From assembly GCA_001880285.1 (NCBI GenBank), contig CP016269.1, positions 930,001 through 994,000 of the forward strand: a stretch of 64,000 nucleotides of DNA. Reading direction: 5' to 3'. The notes under the pieces are model-generated. The model did not search any database and was not told the origin of the DNA. It saw only the letters and a program-made list of their open reading frames with translations. This DNA comes from Flavobacteriaceae bacterium UJ101 (GTDB lineage: Bacteria > Bacteroidota > Bacteroidia > Flavobacteriales > UJ101). Shown piece after piece: positions 31,147 through 41,131 of this stretch. The position numbers and the translations under genes are program-made. Numbering within the stretch: the stretch's first letter is position 1; each line of letters begins with the position of its first letter.

Positions 31147-31763
31147 GGTTTTGAATTTATTAATTTATCCTGTATTACGGTTTTCAAAATATTTATAGCT
31201 ACTGGATTTCTACGCATATTAGGAACTATAATATCTGCAAAACTTTTGGTAGGTTCTATAAATTGATTATGCATAGGGCGTAAAGTAGTCGTATAACGCG
31301 TTAAAACTTCATCTAAGTCGCGCCCTCGTTCTTCAACATCTCTTCGAACACGTCGAATTAAACGTTCATCAGAATCTGTATGAACAAATACTTTTATATC
31401 AAATTCATCTAGTAATTCTTGATCAGTAAAAACTAAAATTCCTTCTACAATGACCACATCTTTAGGAAAAATAGTAGTAAAACGATCTAATCGTGTATGT
31501 TTTGTATAGGAATAAACAGGTTGCTCTATTGCATTACCTTTCTTTAGCTCTCTTAAATGATTGACTAATAATTTAAAATCAATAGATCGTGGATGATCAT
31601 AATTAATTTTTTCTCGTTCTGAAAAAGCTAAATGACTATTATCTAAATAATATGCATCCTGTGATAAAACGGCAATTTCTTGCTCTTTTAATTCTTGTAG
31701 TATTTTATTAACAACAGTGGTTTTCCCAGACCCTGTTCCTCCAGCAATACCTATTACTAACAT
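31143..31763 (-). CDS. udk: Uridine kinase
   Basis: Phosphorylates uridine and cytidine to their monophosphates (pyrimidine salvage). From the ATG at 31763 the protein has 206 residues and begins MLVIGIAGGTGSGKTT with the P-loop at residues 8-15. An in-frame TTG seven codons upstream (31784) falls within the promoter -7 element and is rejected. Other family signs are SQDAYYLD, NYDHPRSIDF, VIVEGILVF and the arginine-rich RLIRRVRRDVEERGR lid. Its stop overlaps the DivIC-like start by 4 bp. Confidence 0.94.
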   Translation of the reverse strand: MLVIGIAGGTGSGKTTVVNKILQELKEQEIAVLSQDAYYLDNSHLAFSEREKINYDHPRSIDFKLLVNHLRELKKGNAIEQPVYSYTKHTRLDRFTTIFPKDVVIVEGILVFTDQELLDEFDIKVFVHTDSDERLIRRVRRDVEERGRDLDEVLTRYTTTLRPMHNQFIEPTKSFADIIVPNMRRNPVAINILKTVIQDKLINSKP

Positions 31764-31781
31764 TGGCTTTGATGATTTTAG

Positions 31782-31789
31782 CAAAAATA
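31782..31789 (-). promoter_or_regulatory. -7 promoter element of udk
   Basis: TATTTTTG on the minus strand matches TAnnTTTG. It places the transcription start about 10-13 bases before the ATG at 31763, which supports that start over the upstream TTG. Confidence 0.5.
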
Positions 31790-31885
31790 CGTTTTTAATT
31801 ACAAATTAAAAATTTTAAAATTTTTCACTATAATTTTTAATTCAAAACTGTATTTTCGTTTCAAAATAAATTTAAAGACTAAAAA

Positions 31886-32482
31886 ATGGGGAAAAACACT
31901 GTTATTACATTGATCATAACTTTTACTACACTATTTATTGCTTGTTCAACACCTAAACCAGTTGTAGAAAAACCTGAAGTTATTCAAAAAGAAAAAGTAG
32001 AAGAAATAGTAGAAACTCCCCCTAAACCGTCAGTTTACGATGATATCTTATCTCAAAATTTAACTTTAAAAGTAGAAGGGCAATATCTCCCTCTAACTTT
32101 AATTACTTTTACAAATACAAAATCTGATTTAGTTGGAAAAAAGCGAATTTATGAACTTTATGGCGATTGGGAAAAAGCTATTAACTTATCTACTTCTAAA
32201 CATCCATTATTAGTTTGGAAAAACATTCCATTATTAGATAATGACTTTAAAATGATGACTATCATTGCAGATGGAAAATTGGTAAATAATATCAATCAAA
32301 TTTCTTTTTTTATTTATGATTCAAAAACAAAAGAAAATCTTTTAGCTGATAATTCTCCATACAAGGAACGCATTACAAAGAAAATAACACAATTATTGGA
32401 AACTAATGATCCTAAAAATAAAGCTTTTGAAAAAAAATTCTGGAAAGATTTCTATTTTGTAGATATTTATGAAGGAGAATAA
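31886..32482 (+). CDS. Uncharacterized lipoprotein
   Basis: A 198-residue lipoprotein with signal ending LFIAC (Cys20) and a Pro/Glu/Lys-rich linker (residues 22-50) of the kind that spans the periplasm or peptidoglycan. The rest (50-198) is a mixed alpha/beta domain with no motif that I recognise. It is a single-gene unit transcribed away from udk. A pair of palindromes lies just past its stop, shared with the convergent guaB. No function is proposed. Confidence 0.75.
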   Translation: MGKNTVITLIITFTTLFIACSTPKPVVEKPEVIQKEKVEEIVETPPKPSVYDDILSQNLTLKVEGQYLPLTLITFTNTKSDLVGKKRIYELYGDWEKAINLSTSKHPLLVWKNIPLLDNDFKMMTIIADGKLVNNINQISFFIYDSKTKENLLADNSPYKERITKKITQLLETNDPKNKAFEKKFWKDFYFVDIYEGE

Positions 32483-32491
32483 TAGGATATA

Positions 32492-32532
32492 ACCTTGACA
32501 AGGTTCATAATGAATAAAAACCTTGTCAAGGT
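32492..32532. repeat. Two near-identical 13-bp palindromes between convergent genes
   Basis: ACCTTGACAAGGT (32492-32504) and ACCTTGTCAAGGT (32520-32532) are each palindromes around one central base and are also inverted copies of each other, separated by 15 bases. They can form one long hairpin or two small ones. The place, between the convergent lipoprotein and guaB stops, fits a two-way terminator, but the self-palindromic arms are unusual for that. Confidence 0.7.
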
Positions 32533-32539
32533 ATGTTAT

Positions 32540-33994
32540 TTATAGAGAATAATTAGGTGCTTCTTTGGTTACACTTACATCATGCGGATGGCTTTCTTTT
32601 AAACCTGCATTGGTTATTTTAACAAATTTTGCATCATCGATCATAGCCTGAATGTCTTTAGCGCCACAATATCCCATTCCAGCACGTAAACCTCCACATA
32701 ATTGATAAATAACATCTTGTAAATTTCCTTTATAGGGTACACGTCCTTCAATTCCTTCTGGGACTAATTTTTTAGCCTCTGCTTGAAAATAACGATCTTT
32801 ACTACCTCGCTTCATCGCTGCAATAGACCCCATTCCTACATAAGTTTTGAATTTACGGCCATTATAAATAATTTCTTCTCCAGGAGCTTCTTCTGTTCCT
32901 GCGAACATACTTCCTAACATTACACAATTTGCTCCCGCAGCAATCGCTTTTACAATATCACCAGAAAGTTTGATACCTCCATCGGCAATTACAGCAACAT
33001 TTTGTGATTTACAATATTCAAATACATCATTTACAGCTGTTAATTGAGGTACTCCTACTCCAGCCACTACACGCGTTGTACAAATGGAACCTGGTCCTAC
33101 TCCAACTTTCACAACATTAGCTCCAGCTTCAACTAAATCTTGAGCTGCTTGAGCCGTTACAATATTCCCTCCTACCAAATCTAGATCAGGAAAAGCCTTT
33201 CGAACTTCAGCTACTTTTGCAATAACCCCAGCAGAATGTCCATGAGCAGAATCTATTGTAATGATATCAACACCTGCTTTAACTAAAGCCGTTACTCGAT
33301 CTAATGTATCAGGTCCTACTCCAACAGCAGCTCCAACACGTAATCTTCCACGACTATCTTTACATGCGTTTGGATAATCGATTACATTGTCAATATCTTT
33401 TATTGTAATAAGTCCTACTAATTTATTTTGATCATCTACAATGGGTAATTTTTCAACACGATTTTCAAGTAAAATCTTTTTTGCTTTTTCTAAATCTGTA
33501 TCAGGGGAAGAGGTTACAATTTTCTCTTTGGTCATTACATCTTTAACTTTTAACGTTAAATCTGTTTGATACTTTACATCGCGATTGGTAATAATACCAA
33601 CTAAATAATGTTGATCGTCAACTACTGGTAAACCAGAAATACGATAGGTACGCATTAAGTCAAATGCTTCTTGTAAATCAGAATCAATTGATAATGTTAC
33701 GGGTTCATTAATCATACCATTTTCGTAACGTTTCACTTTATCTACCTCAGCTGCTTGCTCTTCAATGCTTAAATTTTTATGAATAAATCCTATTCCACCT
33801 TCTCGTGCCAAGGCTATTGCCAATTTAGCTTCTGTTACAGTATCCATTGCTGCAGAAATAATAGGAATATTCAATGTTATCTTATCTGTCAAACGTGTTT
33901 TTAGTGAAACTTGATTAGGCAAAACAGATGAATGACCTGGCACTAAAAGTACATCATCAAATGTATAAGCTTCTTGTATAATTTTATTTTTCAT
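32540..33994 (-). CDS. guaB: Inosine-5'-monophosphate dehydrogenase
   Basis: Oxidises IMP to XMP with NAD, the committed step to GMP. The protein is 484 residues, near the family norm. The N-terminal part of the barrel ([21 protein letters not shown]) is interrupted by two CBS domains (about residues 95-205), which usually sense purine nucleotides. The catalytic cysteine is C305 in GPGSICTTR, followed by the flap with GYCGAKDIQ near the C terminus. It lies 73 bp downstream of guaA on the same strand with no terminator in between, so guaA and guaB are probably co-transcribed in that order. Confidence 0.97.
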   Translation of the reverse strand: MKNKIIQEAYTFDDVLLVPGHSSVLPNQVSLKTRLTDKITLNIPIISAAMDTVTEAKLAIALAREGGIGFIHKNLSIEEQAAEVDKVKRYENGMINEPVTLSIDSDLQEAFDLMRTYRISGLPVVDDQHYLVGIITNRDVKYQTDLTLKVKDVMTKEKIVTSSPDTDLEKAKKILLENRVEKLPIVDDQNKLVGLITIKDIDNVIDYPNACKDSRGRLRVGAAVGVGPDTLDRVTALVKAGVDIITIDSAHGHSAGVIAKVAEVRKAFPDLDLVGGNIVTAQAAQDLVEAGANVVKVGVGPGSICTTRVVAGVGVPQLTAVNDVFEYCKSQNVAVIADGGIKLSGDIVKAIAAGANCVMLGSMFAGTEEAPGEEIIYNGRKFKTYVGMGSIAAMKRGSKDRYFQAEAKKLVPEGIEGRVPYKGNLQDVIYQLCGGLRAGMGYCGAKDIQAMIDDAKFVKITNAGLKESHPHDVSVTKEAPNYSL

Positions 33995-34067
33995 TGTATT
34001 ATATTTTAAGCTATAAGTGTAATACTTTAAGCATGTATTTCTTTATTATAATCTTTTTCAATTTATC

Positions 34068-35606
34068 TTATTCCCATTCAATAGTTGCAGGTGGTTTGGA
34101 ACTAATATCATATGCTACACGATTAATTCCTCTAACTTCATTAATAATTCGATTGGAAATTGTATCTAAAAATTCATATGGTAAACGAGACCAAGTTGCC
34201 GTCATAAAATCTACTGTATTAGCAGAACGAACAACTGCTGTATATTCATAAGTACGTTCATCCCCCATAACACCTACAGATTTTACAGGTAGTAATACTA
34301 CAAATGCCTGACTTACTTTATCATATAAATCGTTTTTATACAATTCTTCAATAAAAATATCATCAGCTTCTTGTAAAATACGTACCTTTTCTTCATCTAC
34401 TGCACCTAAAACTCGAATTCCTAATCCTGGTCCTGGGAAAGGATGACGCATCACCATTTCTTTTGGAATGCCCAATTCCATTCCCACTTTACGAACTTCA
34501 TCTTTAAATAATTCTTTTAGTGGTTCTACCAATTTAAAACTCATTTCTTCAGGTAATCCTCCTACATTATGATGCGATTTAATCGTAGCTGAAGGACCTC
34601 CTTTAGCCGATTTAGACTCTATAATATCAGGGTATATAGTCCCCTGAGCTAAAAACTCAGCATCTTTTTGACTCAAGGCTTCTTTATTAAAAACTTCGAC
34701 AAATTCTCGCCCTATAATTTTACGTTTTTCTTCTGGGTCTGATACATCTTTTAATGCCGATAAAAACTGTTGAGAAGCATCGACCATTTTAATATTCATA
34801 TGGTAATGCTCTCCATATGTTTTCATTACTTTAGCTCCCTCATCTTTACGTAATAATCCCGTATCAACAAAAATACAGGTTAATTGATCTCCTATAGCTT
34901 TGTGAATTAGCATAGCGGCAACCGATGAATCTACTCCACCTGATAGTCCTAAAATCACTTTTTTATCACCTACTTGTTCTTTAATTTCTTGAACTGTGGT
35001 TTCAATATAATTAGACAATTTCCAGTTCTTCTCACAATTACAAATATCAAACACAAAATTATGTAACATTTGTGAACCAAATTCAGTATGTGCTACTTCT
35101 GGATGAAACTGAACTGCATAGATCTTTCTTTCTTCATTAGCAATACTTGCAATACAAGTTGAAGTATGTCCTGATTTTTCGAATCCTTCAGGTAAATTTT
35201 CTACTTCATCAAAATGACTCATCCAAACGGTTGATGAATCGGGAATATTTTTAAATAACGTATTGTGTTTATCAATATTAAATTGTGCTTTCCCATACTC
35301 TCCTTTTTCTCCTTTAGCTACTTTCCCTCCTAATAAATGGGTGGTTAATTGCATACCATAACAAATACCTAAAACAGGAACTCCTAACTCATAAATTTCT
35401 TTTGAAATAGTATGTGCTTTTTCAGAATTTACAGAAGAGGGTCCTCCTGAAAGAATAATTCCTTTTGGTTGATGACTTTTAATTTCTTCTATATTGGTAT
35501 TAAAAGGTAAAATTTCGGAATAAACACCAAATTCGCGAACTCTTCTGGCAATCAATTGATTGTATTGAGAGCCAAAATCTAAGATAATAATTGAATGATT
35601 GGTCAT
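34068..35606 (-). CDS. guaA: GMP synthase (glutamine-hydrolysing)
   Basis: Converts XMP to GMP using glutamine and ATP. The 512-residue protein has the class I glutamine amidotransferase domain first (Cys82 in GICYGMQL, His168 and Glu170 in QFHPEVAHTE), then the ATP pyrophosphatase domain (P-loop-like SGGVDSS at 222-228) and the C-terminal dimerisation domain ending KPPATIEWE, as expected. It is the upstream gene of a guaA-guaB unit. Its start codon directly abuts a perfect inverted repeat that follows a -7 promoter element, suggesting direct control of this gene. Confidence 0.97.
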   Translation of the reverse strand: MTNHSIIILDFGSQYNQLIARRVREFGVYSEILPFNTNIEEIKSHQPKGIILSGGPSSVNSEKAHTISKEIYELGVPVLGICYGMQLTTHLLGGKVAKGEKGEYGKAQFNIDKHNTLFKNIPDSSTVWMSHFDEVENLPEGFEKSGHTSTCIASIANEERKIYAVQFHPEVAHTEFGSQMLHNFVFDICNCEKNWKLSNYIETTVQEIKEQVGDKKVILGLSGGVDSSVAAMLIHKAIGDQLTCIFVDTGLLRKDEGAKVMKTYGEHYHMNIKMVDASQQFLSALKDVSDPEEKRKIIGREFVEVFNKEALSQKDAEFLAQGTIYPDIIESKSAKGGPSATIKSHHNVGGLPEEMSFKLVEPLKELFKDEVRKVGMELGIPKEMVMRHPFPGPGLGIRVLGAVDEEKVRILQEADDIFIEELYKNDLYDKVSQAFVVLLPVKSVGVMGDERTYEYTAVVRSANTVDFMTATWSRLPYEFLDTISNRIINEVRGINRVAYDISSKPPATIEWE

Positions 35607-35635
35607 GTGCTAATGATTATTAGCACTCAAATTTA
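35607..35635 (-). promoter_or_regulatory. guaA promoter element and abutting inverted repeat
   Basis: On the minus strand TAAATTTG (35635-35628) matches the TAnnTTTG -7 box. One base later comes a perfect 8-bp inverted repeat GTGCTAAT-N4-ATTAGCAC (35626-35607), which ends directly at the ATG. The expected transcription start falls in the first arm. The repeat could be an operator or a hairpin in a very short leader. Confidence 0.6.
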
Positions 35636-35782
35636 CAACATTTTTTGTAAAATTAAGGTTAAATCGGATGCGTTTTCAATTTTTTATTTTTAAAATAGGT
35701 TCCAAATCTCCTCTTTTAAAATCACAGAGTGTCTCTTTATTTCGAAATATTTTATTATTTTTAAACCAAATAAATCATCTTT

Positions 35783-36901
35783 ATGAAAACTCTTTTTATT
35801 ACTACTTTTACTATTGCATTCTTTTTTATTTCAGCTCAAAAGAAAAATTCAGAATATCAATTCACCCCAATTTATGATATTGAAACTTCATCTATTAAAT
35901 CTCAGGGGCAAACGGGTACTTGCTGGAGTTTTTCAACTTCTTCTTTTTTAGAAAATGAAATAAAACGTATCACAGGGAAAAATGTTGATCTATCAGAAAT
36001 GTATTCTGTCCGAAAAATATATGAAGACAAAGCATTTAATTATTTATATCGTCAAGGCAAAGCACAATTCTCTGAAGGTGGACTTTCTCACGATGTTCTA
36101 AACGCAGTTCGTAAATACGGTGTAGTTCCTGAAGCTGTTTTTAGTGGTTTTAAAATCAACAAAGCATATGATCACAAAGGATTAGATAAAGAAATTAAAA
36201 CATTAGCCGATTCTGTTTTAAAAGACTCTAAAAAATATACACCTCAACAATTCACAAAAGATTTAAACCTTCTTTTAGACAAAAAAATAGGAAAAGATAT
36301 TACAGTATTTGAAGTTTCTAGTAAAAAATATACACCTAAAGAGTATGCTCAGTTTTTACAATTAATCCCTGATGATTATATTACGTTAACATCATTTATG
36401 CATGCACCTTTCTATTCAGAATTTATTTTAAGCATCCCTGACAACTATTCAAATGGTATTTATTATAATTTACCTTTAGATGATTATATCAATCAGATCA
36501 AATATGCTTTATCAAAAGGATATTCTTTAGCAGTTGATGCTGATGTTTCTGAAAAAACATGGTCTACAAAATATGGATTAGCAATCATTCCTGATGAAAA
36601 CTTAGATTTGGATAATAAAAAAATAAAAAAGGGGCTTTTTAAAATTTTATACCATGAACCTCATATTTCCCAAGAAAAACGAGAAGCTGAATTTTTAAAT
36701 TTCAATACAACAGATGATCATCTAATGCATATAGTAGGTTTAGTAGAAGATCAAAATGGAACAGAATATTTCAAAGTTAAAAACTCATGGGGTACAGAAG
36801 CTGGACAAAAGGGTTATTTTTATATGAGCGAAGCTTATATGCGGTTAAAATCAATAGCTGTAACAATGCATAAAGATGCACTACTTAAAAATATAAAATA
36901 A
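35783..36901 (+). CDS. Secreted C1-family cysteine peptidase (bleomycin hydrolase/aminopeptidase C-like)
   Basis: A papain-fold cysteine peptidase of 372 residues. A Sec signal (ending FFISAQ) precedes the catalytic part, which is unusual for the mostly cytoplasmic aminopeptidase C group but common in Bacteroidota. The active-site Cys47 is in SQGQTGTCWSFSTSS with the oxyanion-hole glutamine just before it. The His is in DDHLMHIVGLV and the Asn in VKNSWGTEAG. The protein is shorter than cytoplasmic bleomycin hydrolases (about 450), with a reduced central region. It is a single-gene unit, starting on the opposite strand from guaA. Confidence 0.9.
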   Translation: MKTLFITTFTIAFFFISAQKKNSEYQFTPIYDIETSSIKSQGQTGTCWSFSTSSFLENEIKRITGKNVDLSEMYSVRKIYEDKAFNYLYRQGKAQFSEGGLSHDVLNAVRKYGVVPEAVFSGFKINKAYDHKGLDKEIKTLADSVLKDSKKYTPQQFTKDLNLLLDKKIGKDITVFEVSSKKYTPKEYAQFLQLIPDDYITLTSFMHAPFYSEFILSIPDNYSNGIYYNLPLDDYINQIKYALSKGYSLAVDADVSEKTWSTKYGLAIIPDENLDLDNKKIKKGLFKILYHEPHISQEKREAEFLNFNTTDDHLMHIVGLVEDQNGTEYFKVKNSWGTEAGQKGYFYMSEAYMRLKSIAVTMHKDALLKNIK

Positions 36902-37156
36902 TCTTATTATACATTAAAAGAATATTTCATAATATTTTTATATCACTAATTAATTTTAAACAAAAGTTAAAATCACAACAAATTTATTAACAACACTTTA
37001 AATAAAATAATGTTATAACACATTATGCATACATAGCAAAATAATTGTGTTTTAATTTTCATATTTGTATATTTAAATCCCCTTTAATAAAAATCTAAAA
37101 ATAAAAGTACTTTATTAGTCTTTTTGATAAAATTATTTTATAAAAACTAGATTAAT

Positions 37157-39574
37157 ATGAGAACATTACTACTCCGGTTAACAGCCACAGCGTTGTTAAT
37201 CAGCTTAACTTATTCCTGTAACAAGGATCCAAAACCTAAATCTACTCTCGATTTCCAAAAAAATAATACCCGGAAATCCAAACTTAGAATCAAAAAATCT
37301 AAAGAAGAAAAACAAAAAAAAGCCAAAGGCTATGCCGATTTCATCAAATCCATTACCGTTCCCATGGGACAAAATGAATCCGGGTATTCCGAAGGTCACT
37401 TCTTTAATGAATTTCTTAAAGCTAAAAAAAATAAACAACGCTTCCTAAGTCAAAAAGCAAACCTAGATCTTTATACTGCCTATACTGATAATATCACTTG
37501 GGAAGAAAGAGGTCCTGCCAACGTCCCAGGACGTTTAAGACAAATTGCCATTCATCCTACCAATAAAAACCTTTGGTACATCGGTACTGTCGGTGGGGGG
37601 GTATGGAAAACCGAAGATGCCGGTTCTACATTTACCAATCTAACCGATTTTAAAATCCCTAATCTCGCAACCTCTTTTGTTGTACTCTCTGCTGCCAATC
37701 CTTCTACCATATATGCCGGAACCGGTGAACCTTTTAATGGTGTTGGTATGATCTCAGGTATTGGTATTGTTAAATCTACAGATGAAGGACAAAATTGGTC
37801 TATACTAGACAGTACTACTCAAATGGGGGATATTGCTCGTATGTTTATTAGCCAAACCAATGAAAATATTCTCGTTGTGGCAACCACTTCTGGTGTTTAT
37901 AAAACAACCGATGGTGGTAACTCTTGGACAAGAACCTATGCCAATGGTTCTATGCAAGATCTCAAAGCGGCTCCTTCTGATCCTAATATCTTATATGCTT
38001 ATGACGATTCAAACAACTCCATTATCAAAAGTACTGACCAAGGAAATACATGGAATACCATTTACACACCAACCATTGGTGATAGTAGAATTGAAATTGC
38101 CATTTCTCACCAAACACCTGATAAGGTATATGGATCTGTTTATACAGGTAATGGTAGAGATGAAGTTATTGTCTCTTCCGATGGAGGTACAACTTGGAAT
38201 TTAGCTCCCGAAAATGCAGATAACTTGGCTCAATTCCCTGGACTCGCTGAATATATGGGAGGTCAAGGATGGTACGACAACACCATCAATGTACATCCTA
38301 CAAATGATAATATTATCTACTTGGGAGGAGTAAATCTATTTAAAAGTACCCTATCTGAAGTTAACGGGTCTCTTCAAAAATTAACAGAACCTATTACCGA
38401 TGTTTATGGACAATTCTTCCCTCAAACTGGTAAAAATTTAAAAGTACATCCTGATCAGCATACCATTGAGTACATTCATGGAGATAATGGACAATACCAA
38501 CTCATCATTGGAAATGATGGAGGTATTGCCATTAGTAATATGGGAACGGATCCTGGATTTGCCGAAGGAGATTGGATCACTGGAAGTGTAACTGGACTTA
38601 ACAATACTCAATTCTATGGGGCCGATAAAAAAAATGGAGCTGATCAATACATTGCAGGAGCTCAGGATAATGGAACCTATGTCTCTCCTGACAATCCTAG
38701 TTCAACATCTGCTCACAATTTTGTAATTGGCGGTGATGGTTTTGAATGTGTATGGAATTATGATGACTCCAATAAAGTATTGGGAGGTAGTCAAAATAAT
38801 GGTTTAGCTGTTAGTAACGATGGTGGAGTTAATTTTACACGTAGTGGTGCTATCCGAACAGGAGGTCCTTTTGTTACTCGTTTCGCCAATGCTAAAAACA
38901 ATCCTAATATCGTTTTTGCATTGAACGGAAACGATGGTATATACAAAACCAGTGATTTTGGACAAAGTTGGAAAACCAATTCTATTCCTTATGTACTATC
39001 TGCAGCTAGAGGTGATATTGCCGTTTCAACTGCCGACCCAGCCATTGTTTGGGCTGGTAAAGCTAGTGGGACTTTAAGTAGTGGAACGAAATTACCACTT
39101 TTTGTATCAACTGATGAAGGAGAAACATTTACTGCAGTCTATCCAAATTATACTAGAGCGGTTTATATTAGTGGGCTTGAAACGCATTCTACAGATCCTA
39201 ATACAGCGTATATGTTAATGAGTATTAGTGGACATTCTAAAATTATGAGAACGGAAGATTTGGGGCAAACATGGGAAGATATTACAGGTTTTGCAGGGGA
39301 TGGATCTCCTAGTACTAACGGATTCCCTGATGTCCCTGTTTATTCTGTATTATCGATCCCTAATACAGACGTGTTATGGGCCGGTACTGAAATTGGTATT
39401 TTTCAATCTCTAGATAATGGTGATACTTGGGAATATTTAGATGAAAACATTCCTGCTGTTTCTGTTTGGGATATGAAAATTGTAAACGATGAAATCGTCA
39501 TTTCAACTTACGGCCGTGGTTTATGGACCGCCTCAGTTCCTGATTTAATTGGTTACGAACCACCTGTTTATCTA
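37157..39574 (+). repeat. Duplicated 2.4-kb block, copy 1
   Basis: This stretch aligns base for base with 43575-45989. The first 1.75 kb (37157-38902) has only about 30 differences by eye. Similarity starts at the ATG, while the upstream sequences differ. The last 0.67 kb is a mosaic of identical and diverged segments. Confidence 0.95.
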
Positions 39575-41125
39575 CAATTCCCTTTAATAAATTCTGCTAC
39601 TCAAGTTTGGAACAAAAATGCTGTAAAAATAACTTACAACCTACCTGAAAAATATACGAATACCAAAATTATTGTAGATGGAATCGAAATAGAGGATTTA
39701 GGTCCTAACAGCGAAATATTAACTGATCAAGAATATCTAATAGAAAATATTGAAGGCGAAACTGTTGAAGTTGAAATTTTATCTTCTTTTAATGATACTA
39801 CTCGTAAATCAGAACGTATCACTATTAATATGATTAATTTTGAACAACCTGTTGATAGTTATATTAGTGACTTTGACAACTCACAAAATAGATTTAGCGA
39901 GTTTGATGATTATTTATATGAGAACGCCCTGACAATTATTAATAGGTCTATGCGTGCCTATACTGCTTTTTCTTCATCTACAGGGGTAGCTATGAGAGTC
40001 AATTATGATTATTTTTATAGTGATGATGCTACTTATATTGCAATGCTTAAGACTCCTATTTTGATTCATGAAGCACCTAAATCAATACTTGAATATAACG
40101 ATATTACTATAGTAGAACCAGGTGATGGAACTAATCTATGGGATTATGTAGTTGTAGAGGCAACCAATGATGGAGTTAATTGGATTGAGCTTACTGAGCG
40201 ATATGATGCCAATTATAACAGTGATTGGCTAAGTATTTATGAAGATCGATCCATTCTAAAACAGCCTAGTCATTATATTAATCACTCTATCAATTTAAAA
40301 GAACATTTCAAAACGGGTGATAAAGTATTAATTCGATTCAAATTATTCACAGATGCTGCTACTAATAGTCAAGGGTGGTATCTTGATAATATTGAAATTC
40401 AAAATCCAATTGCGTTCAGCTCAGATAATTTTATTCTAAAAGCCAACGATGAGACATGTGAAAGCAAAAACAACGGATCAATAGATATTATTGCTAAAGA
40501 AGAGAACAATTATATTTATACATTAAATAGTAATTCAGTAACAAAAGAAGGAACTTTTTCTAATACTATTCATATCGATAATCTAAATGCTGGCACTTAT
40601 AATCTTTGTGTAGGTACTGATACTAGTACCACAAGACAATGCTATGACATTACTATTACTGAACCTGAAGTATTATTCGCTACAACCTCAATGAACCCTG
40701 ATGGAAGTTCTGCACAAATTAATATTCAAAGTGGAACTGCTCCGTATACAGTTAATGTTAATGGACATAATTTTTCTTCAAGTAGTAGAAAGTTTGACGT
40801 ACCTTTAGATAATGGAAGTAATACCATACGTATTTCATCAGATGTTGTATGTGAAGGGAAAGCAGTAGATATTATTCATACATCATTTAAAGAAGTAAGA
40901 GCTTATCCAAACCCTGTTATTGATGAACTCAATGTTGCTATCCCAACATCTATTGCTTCTAAAAAAGTATCTGCACAACTCTATACACTTTCTGGACAAC
41001 TAGTTAGTAATAATTTCTACTCTATCAATAATAATAAAATATCTATAAATGTAACACCTCTTGCTAGTGGAGTATATATTCTTAGAGTAGCTAATAACCA
41101 TTCTATCAAAATCATTAAAAAGTAA
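37157..41125 (+). CDS. Giant Asp-box (BNR/sortilin-like) surface protein with lipobox and T9SS sorting domain, copy 1
   Basis: A 1322-residue exported protein. It opens with a signal ending LTYSC (Cys21, a good lipobox) and a Lys-rich linker. The first 780 residues carry about ten Asp-box motifs (for example STDEGQNW, TTDGGNSW, STDQGNTW, SSDGGTTW, SLDNGDTW), which mark beta-propellers of the sortilin/BNR type. A jelly-roll-like domain follows (about 890-1085, DGTNLWDYVVVEATNDG and GWYLDNIEIQ). The end is a type A T9SS sorting domain (AYPNPVIDELNV ... GVYILRV ... KIIKK). No catalytic residues are recognised; binding or degradation of a surface substrate is possible. It is the first gene of a two-gene cassette that is duplicated at 43575. 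Confidence 0.88.
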   Translation: MRTLLLRLTATALLISLTYSCNKDPKPKSTLDFQKNNTRKSKLRIKKSKEEKQKKAKGYADFIKSITVPMGQNESGYSEGHFFNEFLKAKKNKQRFLSQKANLDLYTAYTDNITWEERGPANVPGRLRQIAIHPTNKNLWYIGTVGGGVWKTEDAGSTFTNLTDFKIPNLATSFVVLSAANPSTIYAGTGEPFNGVGMISGIGIVKSTDEGQNWSILDSTTQMGDIARMFISQTNENILVVATTSGVYKTTDGGNSWTRTYANGSMQDLKAAPSDPNILYAYDDSNNSIIKSTDQGNTWNTIYTPTIGDSRIEIAISHQTPDKVYGSVYTGNGRDEVIVSSDGGTTWNLAPENADNLAQFPGLAEYMGGQGWYDNTINVHPTNDNIIYLGGVNLFKSTLSEVNGSLQKLTEPITDVYGQFFPQTGKNLKVHPDQHTIEYIHGDNGQYQLIIGNDGGIAISNMGTDPGFAEGDWITGSVTGLNNTQFYGADKKNGADQYIAGAQDNGTYVSPDNPSSTSAHNFVIGGDGFECVWNYDDSNKVLGGSQNNGLAVSNDGGVNFTRSGAIRTGGPFVTRFANAKNNPNIVFALNGNDGIYKTSDFGQSWKTNSIPYVLSAARGDIAVSTADPAIVWAGKASGTLSSGTKLPLFVSTDEGETFTAVYPNYTRAVYISGLETHSTDPNTAYMLMSISGHSKIMRTEDLGQTWEDITGFAGDGSPSTNGFPDVPVYSVLSIPNTDVLWAGTEIGIFQSLDNGDTWEYLDENIPAVSVWDMKIVNDEIVISTYGRGLWTASVPDLIGYEPPVYLQFPLINSATQVWNKNAVKITYNLPEKYTNTKIIVDGIEIEDLGPNSEILTDQEYLIENIEGETVEVEILSSFNDTTRKSERITINMINFEQPVDSYISDFDNSQNRFSEFDDYLYENALTIINRSMRAYTAFSSSTGVAMRVNYDYFYSDDATYIAMLKTPILIHEAPKSILEYNDITIVEPGDGTNLWDYVVVEATNDGVNWIELTERYDANYNSDWLSIYEDRSILKQPSHYINHSINLKEHFKTGDKVLIRFKLFTDAATNSQGWYLDNIEIQNPIAFSSDNFILKANDETCESKNNGSIDIIAKEENNYIYTLNSNSVTKEGTFSNTIHIDNLNAGTYNLCVGTDTSTTRQCYDITITEPEVLFATTSMNPDGSSAQINIQSGTAPYTVNVNGHNFSSSSRKFDVPLDNGSNTIRISSDVVCEGKAVDIIHTSFKEVRAYPNPVIDELNVAIPTSIASKKVSAQLYTLSGQLVSNNFYSINNNKISINVTPLASGVYILRVANNHSIKIIKK

Positions 41126-41131
41126 TCCGTT

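Noticed and set aside
31764..31784. TTG start for uridine kinase
   Set aside because: It falls on the promoter -7 element; the ATG at 31763 directly precedes the P-loop start typical of the family.
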